NCBI GenBank assembly: GCA_023139225.1
Contig: JAGLNZ010000268.1
Coordinates: 1 to 5,855 of the forward strand
Source of the DNA: Desulfobacula sp.
Lineage (GTDB): Bacteria > Desulfobacterota > Desulfobacteria > Desulfobacterales > Desulfobacteraceae
Direction: 5' to 3'
Length of the DNA: 5,855 nt
Both the position numbers and the translations under genes were made by a program. Positions within the stretch are counted from its first letter, which is position 1; each line of letters starts with the position of its first letter. Positions 1 through 5,031 of this stretch are shown piece by piece. The notes beneath the pieces were generated by a model, which did not search any database, had not been told where the DNA came from, and worked only from the letters and a program-made list of their open reading frames with translations.

Positions 1-284
1 GATGCATCAAGATTGATAATATCATAAATAATTCCAAGGTTCCGGGTGTCATGCATAACGCCCTGGGATTTTGAAAATTTTGTAAATATATCTATCCAGA
101 ATTCAACATTTGGTTTAATGGCTGGATAAGTGGGAAAATCAGGGGCAGCAATACTAGTATCCCGGCCGGTGGCAGCTGACAGCGGGGAGGCTATTGCCAC
201 AGAAAACCAGACACACACACAAATTAAAATTATTTTTATAATTTGAACATTCCGGTTCAATACACACCAATAAGAGCCAGTCAT
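1..284 (-). CDS. N-terminus of a secreted protein, probably a membrane-bound lytic murein transglycosylase (MltD-like); cut by window edge
   Basis: The minus strand is open from an ATG at 284 to the window edge, giving 94 codons without a stop. The start is well supported by AGGGAGA at 289-295, five bases-odd upstream of the ATG. The protein begins with a signal peptide: basic residues around R11-K17, a hydrophobic core at about residues 15-31, and small residues suitable for cleavage at about A32 or A38. The mature start, with its motifs YPAIKPNVEFW (53-63) and GVMHDTRNLGIIYD (75-88), resembles from memory the N-terminal region of MltD-type lytic transglycosylases of delta- and gammaproteobacteria, which cut peptidoglycan in the periplasm. 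The catalytic SLT domain and any LysM repeats would lie outside the window, so the product name is inference. The gene follows the aminotransferase in the same direction after 107 bases and may be its operon partner. Confidence 0.72.
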   Translation of the reverse strand, partial: MTGSYWCVLNRNVQIIKIILICVCVWFSVAIASPLSAATGRDTSIAAPDFPTYPAIKPNVEFWIDIFTKFSKSQGVMHDTRNLGIIYDIINLDA

Positions 285-288
285 AAAA

Positions 289-295
289 TCTCCCT
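289..295 (-). promoter_or_regulatory. Ribosome binding site of the partial secreted protein
   Basis: Read on the minus strand this is AGGGAGA, followed by four bases and then the ATG at 284-282. It fixes the start of the partial gene, which has no other support from a complete reading frame inside the window. Confidence 0.7.
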
Positions 296-367
296 GTTCA
301 GATAATTTTTTTACCATTGGGATTTGCGGTATTAAAGGCTAACATATCATCAATGTTTTTTAAACCG

Positions 368-387
368 TTGATTGGGCTGCCCATCAA
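368..387 (-). terminator. Weak imperfect hairpin just after the aminotransferase gene
   Basis: Four bases after the aminotransferase stop, the minus strand reads TTGAT-GGG-CAG-CCC-A-ATCAA. This can form an eight-pair stem with a three-base loop and one bulged A. No run of T follows directly, so it is not a standard intrinsic terminator. It could slow or partly end transcription before the downstream secreted-protein gene, or it could be chance. The rest of 285-391 holds no gene that I can support. Confidence 0.25.
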
Positions 388-391
388 ATAT

Positions 392-1576
392 TTACAGGGT
401 ATTAATGGTATCTGCAATTTTTCCTATGGCAGATTTGATTGTTTTTTCATCTGCCATGGTATAATTCAGGCGCATGGTCTCAATGCCTTCGTCTTCATTT
501 GTAAAAAAAAATTTTCCCGGTACAAAAGCCACTCCGTTTTCAATGGCTTTGTGATAAAGGCGTATCATGTCAAACCCTTTGGGGCCTGTGACCCATAAAA
601 ACATGCCTCCATCCGAGGGGGAGCAGGTAAATCCTTTCGGCAGTTCAGCTTTGATGGCGGACAGCATGGCTGCCTGTTTAGGTTTGTAAAGGCTGATAAT
701 TTTCGGCAGATGTGACGTAAGGTATTGGCCTTCAAGATATTCGGCTGCCAAAGCCTGGTTAAAGGTGCTGGTGTGAAGGTCAACCCCCTGTTTCACAAGA
801 ACCAGCCACTGCCTTAAAAATTGGGGTGCCGCGTAAAATCCGATCCTTAAGCCCGGTGCAAAAATTTTTGAAAGGGTACTGATATAAATAACATTATCCA
901 CTGCCATGGTTTTGATGGCAGGAATATTTTCACCCTTATACCGCAGTGCACTATAGGGATCATCCTCCACTAAAAGGGCATTATATCTTTTTATAATGTC
1001 TGCAATCCGAAGACGTCGTTCCAGTGTAATCGTCCTTCCCGTGGGGTTCTGGAATGTCGGAACAAGATAAATAAATTTAATTTTATGGGTTTTAAGGGTT
1101 TCTTCCAGGGATTCGGGTATCAGCCCCTCATCATCCATATCCATCCTTATATAGGTAGGTTCATAGGGGTTGAAGGCTGAAAGTGCGCCTAAATACGTAG
1201 GTGCTTCAAGGGCAATTTTATCACCCTTGGAAATTAAAAGTTTAGCCACGGCATCCAAAACACCCTGGGAGCCGGAGGTGATATTGACAGTATCCGGTGT
1301 GGCCTTTATTCCCCGGGATTCAAGAAGAATAGAGACCTGTTCCCGCAAAGGGACAAACCCTTCGGTCAAATCATACTGAAATGCCCCGGATGAATATTTA
1401 GTCAATACCCTGTCGGTCAATTCCTTAAAAATATCCATGGGAAAGCTTTCCGGGGAGGGAATGCCGCCCGCCAGAGAAACCACACCCGGTTTTGAAACCA
1501 CTTTTAAAATTTCCCTTATGGCATTGGCTTCCATCAGTTTGGTTCTGTCTGCAAGAAGTGTCTCAAAGCCCATCAT
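392..1576 (-). CDS. PLP-dependent aminotransferase, class I/II fold (2-aminoadipate / aromatic aminotransferase type)
   Basis: A complete 394-residue fold-type I aminotransferase that transfers amino groups between amino acids and 2-oxo acids in the cytoplasm. The family hallmarks are in order. LAGGIPSPESFP (35-46) is the substrate-side N-terminal segment. SGSQG (101-105) is the phosphate-binding turn. QNPTG (176-180) carries the conserved Asn. EDDPY (204-208) supplies the Asp that pairs with the pyridine nitrogen and a Tyr three residues on. STLSK (233-237) ends in K237, the Schiff-base lysine. PGLRIG (241-246) and R369 in MRLNY supply the phosphate and carboxylate arginines. This pattern fits the LysN/2-aminoadipate transaminase and MocR-aminotransferase branch, but no helix-turn-helix domain is present. 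Substrate cannot be read from sequence. AAGGAAGGG lies 2 bases before the first ATG and 5 before the second, so either Met may be the start. It follows the small selenoprotein gene by 57 bases and is probably co-transcribed with it. Confidence 0.93.
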   Translation of the reverse strand: MMGFETLLADRTKLMEANAIREILKVVSKPGVVSLAGGIPSPESFPMDIFKELTDRVLTKYSSGAFQYDLTEGFVPLREQVSILLESRGIKATPDTVNITSGSQGVLDAVAKLLISKGDKIALEAPTYLGALSAFNPYEPTYIRMDMDDEGLIPESLEETLKTHKIKFIYLVPTFQNPTGRTITLERRLRIADIIKRYNALLVEDDPYSALRYKGENIPAIKTMAVDNVIYISTLSKIFAPGLRIGFYAAPQFLRQWLVLVKQGVDLHTSTFNQALAAEYLEGQYLTSHLPKIISLYKPKQAAMLSAIKAELPKGFTCSPSDGGMFLWVTGPKGFDMIRLYHKAIENGVAFVPGKFFFTNEDEGIETMRLNYTMADEKTIKSAIGKIADTINTL

Positions 1577-1633
1577 TTCCCTTCCTTTTATCGACTCGCT
1601 TTAACATATGCGGCTGCTTAGTGATTCTTATAA

Positions 1634-1816
1634 TTACAGCCGGTTTACAGGAACGTTGGCCAGTTTTTCCTCAAGGTACTCGTCCATGAGATCTTTATAC
1701 TTGTCTTCGGGATAATTTGCTGTGCAGGACCTGCAGCAAAAATAGACTTTTGTTCAGGTTTGTTTAATATATAATTTCCCGCCGCAGTTCAAACATCTTT
1801 CTTTTATATCTTTCAA
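1634..1816 (-). CDS. Probable small selenoprotein with two CxxC motifs (in-frame UGA at codon 21)
   Basis: The frame opens at TTG (1816-1814), the only common start between an in-frame TAA at 1831-1829 and the first cysteine codon. AAAGGA (1830-1825) lies eight bases upstream. It runs 60 codons to TAA (1636-1634), interrupted only by TGA at 1756-1754. Read with Sec (U) at that codon, the protein has C8-L-N-C11, T20-U21-T22, C27 and C28-R-S-C31, then a charged, helix-like tail rich in Glu and Asp (residues 36-52) ending VPVNRL. Such a protein should bind a metal or do thiol/selenol redox chemistry in the cytoplasm; it has no signal or membrane segment. A hairpin resembling a bacterial SECIS element begins 13 bases after the UGA. 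From memory it matches the small dual-CxxC (seleno)protein group of Desulfobacterota, where I recall Cys or Sec at the equivalent position; I could not search this. It has its own promoter and is followed by the aminotransferase gene. The alternative is a pseudogene with a nonsense mutation or a sequencing error. Confidence 0.78.
1716..1740 (-). promoter_or_regulatory. SECIS-like stem-loop downstream of the UGA codon
   Basis: On the minus strand, T1740-C1736 pairs with G1720-A1716 (UUUGC/GCAAA). U1735-G1731 pairs with C1727-A1723 (UGCAG/CUGCA). The apical loop is GUC (1730-1728), and C1722-A1721 is bulged on the 3' side. An alternative fold leaves U1735 unpaired just below GCAG, as in known bacterial SECIS elements. 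The apex lies 22-23 bases after the UGA, inside the roughly 16-37 base range that I recall for bacterial SECIS elements, with G at the loop start. The apex UGCAGGUC, followed by CUGCAC, nearly matches the E. coli fdhF element (UGCAGGUCUGCAC, from memory). It would recruit SelB with Sec-tRNA so that UGA is decoded rather than read as stop. Confidence 0.72.
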
Positions 1817-1824
1817 GATTTTTA

Positions 1825-1830
1825 TCCTTT
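1825..1830 (-). promoter_or_regulatory. Ribosome binding site for the TTG start of the small selenoprotein
   Basis: The minus strand reads AAAGGA, with eight bases before the TTG at 1816-1814. This spacing supports TTG as the true start. Upstream extension is impossible because an in-frame TAA sits at 1831-1829. Confidence 0.6.
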
Positions 1831-1851
1831 ATCTTTTTTTGTCTTGTGGAT

Positions 1852-1880
1852 AAAATAAAGCCAAACATGATAAAAGTCAA
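1852..1880 (-). promoter_or_regulatory. Sigma70-type promoter for the selenoprotein-aminotransferase operon
   Basis: On the minus strand, TTGACT (1880-1875, five of six to the -35 consensus) and TATTTT (1857-1852, four of six to the -10) are separated by exactly 17 bases. Transcription would begin near 1845, leaving a leader of about 30 bases before the TTG start at 1816. No terminator-like structure lies between the small gene and the aminotransferase, so both should be on one transcript. Confidence 0.5.
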
Positions 1881-1902
1881 AAACAATACAAAAATTGATA
1901 TC

Positions 1903-1907
1903 AGGAG
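1903..1907 (+). promoter_or_regulatory. Ribosome binding site of gpt
   Basis: AGGAG lies 9 bases before a TTG at 1917 and 12 bases before the ATG at 1920. The spacing favours TTG and the codon favours ATG, so the start is ambiguous by one residue. A possible weak -10 (TAAAAT, 1851-1856) lies upstream, overlapping the divergent promoter on the other strand, but its -35 is poor. Confidence 0.5.
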
Positions 1908-1919
1908 CCTTGAATATTG

Positions 1920-2402
1920 ATGGATAAAAAAGAGGACAGATACAATAGAAGCTACCCCATTTCCTGGGACCAGCTTCATCGGGATGCCAAAGCCCTGTCA
2001 TGGAGGCTTCATGACATTGAAAAAACATGGAAAGGAATTGTCGCGGTCACTCGGGGCGGTCTTGTTCCTGCGGCAATTATTGCCCGGGAGCTTGGAATAT
2101 ACCATATTGATACGGTCTGTATTACCAGCTATGACTGGAAAAATCAGGGCGAGGCAAAAATCCTGAAAGATATTGATGATTCCGGTGAAGATCTTTTGAT
2201 TATTGATGATCTTGTGGATACGGGCTCAACAGCCAAAGTGGTCAGGGAAATGCTGCCGAATGCCTATTTTGCAACGGTATATGCAAAACCTGCCGGAAAA
2301 CCCCTGGTGGATGCCTATGTAACGGAAGTCAGCCAGGATACCTGGATTCTATTTCCATGGGATTCAGAGTCTCAATTTGTTGAACCTATTGCCGGAAAGT
2401 AG
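1920..2402 (+). CDS. gpt: Xanthine-guanine phosphoribosyltransferase
   Basis: Purine salvage enzyme: joins guanine, xanthine or hypoxanthine to PRPP, giving GMP, XMP or IMP and pyrophosphate. The 160 residues (161 if the preceding TTG is used) align along their whole length with what I remember of E. coli Gpt (152 residues), apart from a slightly longer N-terminus. Seen motifs are TRGGLVPAA (44-52) for pyrophosphate contact, and the PRPP loop [13 protein letters not shown] (92-104) with its paired acidic residues and TGST turn. YAKPAG (121-126) carries the purine-site lysine K123. QDTWILFPW (139-147) supplies the aromatic residue that stacks on the base. These distinguish it from HisG-, Apt- and PyrE-type phosphoribosyltransferases. 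The enzyme is cytoplasmic or loosely membrane-associated. The gene stands alone on the plus strand, divergent from the selenoprotein operon and convergent with argG, so it is probably transcribed on its own. Confidence 0.95.
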   Translation: MDKKEDRYNRSYPISWDQLHRDAKALSWRLHDIEKTWKGIVAVTRGGLVPAAIIARELGIYHIDTVCITSYDWKNQGEAKILKDIDDSGEDLLIIDDLVDTGSTAKVVREMLPNAYFATVYAKPAGKPLVDAYVTEVSQDTWILFPWDSESQFVEPIAGK

Positions 2403-2403
2403 A

Positions 2404-2447
2404 TAAAAAAATCTGCCCGGAAGATCAGAAAACACTCCCGGACAGAT
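2404..2447 (-). terminator. Intrinsic terminator of argG, possibly bidirectional with gpt
   Basis: The arms ATCTG (2411-2415) and CAGAT (2443-2447), then CCGG (2417-2420) and CCGG (2438-2441), form a stem with one C-A mismatch and a 17-base loop. On the minus strand the stem is followed at once by a run of seven T (2411-2405), a textbook terminator starting eight bases after the argG stop. On the plus strand the stem is followed by GATGCAATTATTTATTTTTA, a looser T-rich stretch that may also end gpt transcripts. Confidence 0.8.
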
Positions 2448-2454
2448 GATGCAA

Positions 2455-3684
2455 TTATTTATTTTTATTCATGATATTTCTGTGGGCCATCAGTCTGATG
2501 GCATTTATTTTAATAAACCCTTCAGCATCTTCCTGGTTGTAACCGCCTTCAATATCCATTGAAGACAGGTCCTGGTCATAGAGGGAAGAAGGACTTGTCC
2601 GGGCAATGGGATATGCAGTGCCTTTATAGAGTTTAAGTGTGACTTCACCATCAATGACTTCCTGGCTCTTATCAATGGACACCATGAGAAATTCCATTTC
2701 CGGGCTGAACCAGAATCCATTGTAAACCAGTTCTGCAAATTTGGCAGAGAGCATGTCTCGAAGCCGCATAACTTCACGGTCCATGGCGATACCTTCAATA
2801 TCTTTATGAGCTTCGTGGAGAATGGTTCCACCCGGTGTTTCATACACCCCGCGTGATTTGATTCCCACAAACCGGTTTTCAACCATGTCAAGCCGGCCGA
2901 TACCATTTTTCCTCCCCAATTCATTGAGATATTCAAACAGTTCAAGGGCATCGATTTTAACGATGTTGTCATCAAGATTAGTGACTTTAACCGGGATGCC
3001 GTCCTTGAATTCAATTTTGATTTTTGTGGGTTTATCCGGTGCGTCTTCAGGGGATACAGTATGGGAATAAATACTTTCCTCGCACTCATGGCCGGGATCT
3101 TCAATAATGCCGGCTTCATGGGAAATATGCAGCAGGTTGTCATCTTCACTATAGGGTTTGGATGCAGTCTGCTTGGTCGGGATACCATGCTTTTTTGCAT
3201 AATCAAGAAGATCGGTTCTTCCTTTGAAGGTGTTTAAAAAATCACTATTTTTCCATGGTGCAATTACTTTGATTTTGGGATTTAATGCATAATAGGACAA
3301 TTCAAACCTGACCTGATCATTACCTTTGCCGGTTGCGCCGTGGGATACATATTCGGCATTGACTTTTCTGGCAATTTCTATTTGTTTTTTTGCGATAATG
3401 GGGCGGGCAATGGCTGTCCCTAAAAGGTATCGGCCTTCATATATTGTGTTGGCCTTATACACAGGAAAAATATAATCGGTGACAAATTCTTTTCTCATGT
3501 CTTCGATAAATACTTTTGAGGCACCGATTTCTAATGCCTTTTGTTCTGCAGCTTTAAAATCTTCCTTCTGGCCGATATTGGCCATGTAGGCGAATACTTC
3601 ATACCCCTGTTCCAAGAGCCATTTCAATATAACAGAGGTATCAAGCCCCCCTGAATAGGCAAGAACAACTTTTCCTTTCGACAT
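2455..3684 (-). CDS. argG: Argininosuccinate synthase
   Basis: Cytoplasmic enzyme of arginine synthesis that condenses citrulline and aspartate with ATP to give argininosuccinate, AMP and pyrophosphate. From ATG at 3684 the product is 409 residues, the usual length. AYSGGLDTS (9-17) is the N-type ATP-pyrophosphatase loop. [13 protein letters not shown] (83-95) and [15 protein letters not shown] (114-128) are the citrulline/aspartate-binding signatures. [11 protein letters not shown] (187-197), [17 protein letters not shown] (263-279) and YETPGGTIL (281-289) complete the family pattern. The start is fixed by AAAGGAG (3696-3690) five bases upstream. An ATG at 3714 in the same frame would add ten residues, but it has no ribosome site and lies before that Shine-Dalgarno. 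argF/argH neighbours are not in the window. The gene ends at the terminator shared with gpt. Confidence 0.98.
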   Translation of the reverse strand: MSKGKVVLAYSGGLDTSVILKWLLEQGYEVFAYMANIGQKEDFKAAEQKALEIGASKVFIEDMRKEFVTDYIFPVYKANTIYEGRYLLGTAIARPIIAKKQIEIARKVNAEYVSHGATGKGNDQVRFELSYYALNPKIKVIAPWKNSDFLNTFKGRTDLLDYAKKHGIPTKQTASKPYSEDDNLLHISHEAGIIEDPGHECEESIYSHTVSPEDAPDKPTKIKIEFKDGIPVKVTNLDDNIVKIDALELFEYLNELGRKNGIGRLDMVENRFVGIKSRGVYETPGGTILHEAHKDIEGIAMDREVMRLRDMLSAKFAELVYNGFWFSPEMEFLMVSIDKSQEVIDGEVTLKLYKGTAYPIARTSPSSLYDQDLSSMDIEGGYNQEDAEGFIKINAIRLMAHRNIMNKNK

Positions 3685-3689
3685 TGGAT

Positions 3690-3696
3690 CTCCTTT
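3690..3696 (-). promoter_or_regulatory. Ribosome binding site that fixes the argG start
   Basis: AAAGGAG on the minus strand lies five bases before the ATG at 3684. It argues for the [13 protein letters not shown] start, which is also where the family normally begins, and against the in-frame ATG thirty bases upstream. Confidence 0.85.
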
Positions 3697-3735
3697 ATTT
3701 TCTAAAATTCCCATTGCTTTTAAATATCATGGCCT

Positions 3736-3765
3736 ATTAATGAAGAAAAATATTAAAATAGTCAA
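3736..3765 (-). promoter_or_regulatory. Candidate argG promoter
   Basis: On the minus strand, TTGACT (3765-3760) is five of six to the -35 consensus, and ATTAAT (3741-3736) is four of six to the -10, with an 18-base spacer that is strongly A+T-rich. The start point would be near 3729, giving a leader of about 45 bases. No clear ARG box was found, so I cannot say how argG is controlled. Confidence 0.4.
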
Positions 3766-3777
3766 TAAGAAATGGGC

Positions 3778-3807
3778 TTGAAGAGGATTCATTAAAACTG
3801 CTATGGT
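3778..3807 (+). promoter_or_regulatory. Weak candidate promoter for the tandem iron-sulfur genes
   Basis: TTGAAG (3778-3783) and TATGGT (3802-3807), each four of six to consensus, are 18 bases apart, giving a leader of about 40 bases. An alternative -10, TATAAA (3819-3824), lacks a good -35. The assignment is tentative. Confidence 0.25.
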
Positions 3808-3830
3808 TAAAAAAGAATTATAAAACAGCT

Positions 3831-3845
3831 CTTAAATGCATTAAG
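3831..3845. repeat. Short inverted repeat overlapping the ribosome site of the first iron-sulfur gene
   Basis: CTTAA-ATGCA-TTAAG is a perfect five-base inverted repeat around a five-base centre. It ends inside the AAGG (3843-3846) Shine-Dalgarno of the gene starting at 3853. It could be a small operator or a weak translation-blocking hairpin, but A+T-rich DNA makes such repeats common by chance. Confidence 0.25.
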
Positions 3846-3852
3846 GTACAGC

Positions 3853-5016
3853 ATGGATAAGGATGAAAAAATCTATAACGACCTGCAACAACACCTGGAC
3901 AGTCAGGCAGTCGGGTTCCCTGCAACCAGATCAGGGGCTGAAATCAGGATATTAAAACATATTTTTTCACCCCAACAAGCAAAGATTGCCACATGTTTGA
4001 ATTTTAAACCTGAACCACTTGAAATTGTATATAAAAAAGCCCAGAGCCTGGTTGAATCTCCAAATAAACTGTCAGACATACTTGATGCCATTGAAAAAAA
4101 AGGGGGGATTGAAGCCTGGGTTAAAGGAAACAAAAAATATTATTGCAATGCTCCCCTTGTTGTGGGGATGTATGAATTTCAACTTGGCAAACTAACACCT
4201 GAATTTATTGAAGATTTTGATGAATACTTTTCAGACAGAAAATTCGGGGTGGAATTTTTAAGTACTGAACTGCCTCAAATGCGCACCATACCCATTGCCA
4301 AAAGCATTGCCATTAAAAACCATGTCAGTACATTCGATGAAGTTGCGACCCTGTTAAAAGAATCTGACACAGCCTTAGCCATCTGTGAATGCATCTGCCG
4401 ACAGAAAAAGGACTTGCAGGGCAAACCCTGTAAGGTTACCCATCGAAAAGAAACTTGTCTTGCAGTGGGAAATCTGGCACAGGCGGCTGTCCGGCATGGC
4501 TTGGGAAGAGGCATTGACCTGGATGAGGCGTTATCAATTCTTGAAGAAAATCAAAAAGATGGTCTGGTTCTCCAGCCGTCCAATACCCAAAAGGTTGATT
4601 TTATCTGCTCCTGCTGCGGATGCTGTTGTGGTATGCTTAAGGTTCACAAAAGCATACCAAAGCCTTTGGATTTCTGGGCTGCAAATTTTTATGCCAAGAT
4701 CGACACCGGCATATGCGAGGGTTGCGGAAATTGTGAAAAAAGATGCCAGGTGGGTGCCCTGAAACTGTCTGAAAAAACTCAACAGGCATCAATTGATCTC
4801 AACCGGTGTATCGGGTGCGGACTGTGTGTGTCTGTCTGTCCTCAAAAAGCCATAACAATGCAGAAGAAATCTGTTGAAATCAAGCCTCCGCCAACACGGG
4901 AAGATCTGTTTGATATTATTATGTCCAAAAAAAAAGGAAAACTTGGGAAACTGAAAGTGATGGGGAAACTGATAATGGATGCCGTAACAACAGGGCAAAC
5001 CCATTTATTTAGATAA
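3853..5016 (+). CDS. Winged-helix-like, cysteine-rich protein with C-terminal 2[4Fe-4S] ferredoxin domain
   Basis: A 387-residue cytoplasmic iron-sulfur protein of a type seen in sulfate-reducing Desulfobacterota, with no characterised role that I know. Residues about 38-105 are a helical region that looks like a winged helix (interpretation, not certain). Two unusual cysteine clusters follow: C178-E-C-I-C182 with C193 and C202, and CSCCGCCC (252-259). The end carries two classic ferredoxin motifs: C288-xx-C291-xx-C294-xxx-C298 and C319-xx-C322-xx-C325-xxx-CP (C329), each able to hold a [4Fe-4S] cluster. The last 45 residues are basic and rich in lysine. No membrane segment or signal is seen. 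An electron-carrying or redox-sensing role is inference from the clusters. AAGG (3843-3846) lies six bases before the ATG. The next gene begins 15 bases downstream and is a paralogue, so the two form an operon. Confidence 0.9.
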   Translation: MDKDEKIYNDLQQHLDSQAVGFPATRSGAEIRILKHIFSPQQAKIATCLNFKPEPLEIVYKKAQSLVESPNKLSDILDAIEKKGGIEAWVKGNKKYYCNAPLVVGMYEFQLGKLTPEFIEDFDEYFSDRKFGVEFLSTELPQMRTIPIAKSIAIKNHVSTFDEVATLLKESDTALAICECICRQKKDLQGKPCKVTHRKETCLAVGNLAQAAVRHGLGRGIDLDEALSILEENQKDGLVLQPSNTQKVDFICSCCGCCCGMLKVHKSIPKPLDFWAANFYAKIDTGICEGCGNCEKRCQVGALKLSEKTQQASIDLNRCIGCGLCVSVCPQKAITMQKKSVEIKPPPTREDLFDIIMSKKKGKLGKLKVMGKLIMDAVTTGQTHLFR

Positions 5017-5020
5017 TTAT

Positions 5021-5025
5021 GGAGG
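5021..5025 (+). promoter_or_regulatory. Ribosome binding site of the second iron-sulfur gene
   Basis: GGAGG lies six bases before the ATG at 5032, only four bases after the stop of the upstream gene. This marks the start of the truncated gene and shows the two are translated from one message. Confidence 0.85.
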
Positions 5026-5031
5026 ATTTTT

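Noticed and set aside
317..598. Plus-strand open frame of 93 codons
   Set aside because: Most of it is antisense to the C-terminus of the aminotransferase, and it has no ribosome site.
1754..1756. UGA read as a simple nonsense mutation, making the small gene a pseudogene
   Set aside because: There is only one interruption. The frame is otherwise intact and protein-like to its stop, and a SECIS-like hairpin lies at the right distance. It remains the main alternative and is not excluded.
1764..1979. Minus-strand open frame with a hydrophobic stretch and a basic tail, possible small membrane protein
   Set aside because: Its ATG lies inside gpt on the opposite strand with no ribosome site. It runs through the promoter of the small selenoprotein gene and overlaps that gene by 53 bases in another frame. 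The hydrophobic and lysine-rich composition is what A+T-rich DNA gives by chance.
2505..3206. Long minus-strand open frame of 233 codons inside argG
   Set aside because: It is a different frame of the argG coding sequence, lacks a ribosome site and resembles no family. argG itself is certain.
3685..3714. Ten-residue N-terminal extension of argG from ATG 3714
   Set aside because: The Shine-Dalgarno AAAGGAG lies between this ATG and the one at 3684, and family members begin close to the AYSGGLDTS loop.
3685..3852. Searched for an ARG box or riboswitch in the divergent region
   Set aside because: Only weak A+T-rich promoter-like sequences were found. No convincing operator pair or conserved aptamer pattern is visible.
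4385..4762. Plus-strand open frame of 125 codons within the first iron-sulfur gene
   Set aside because: It is the shifted frame of a gene with clear ferredoxin motifs, with no start signal and no recognisable motif.
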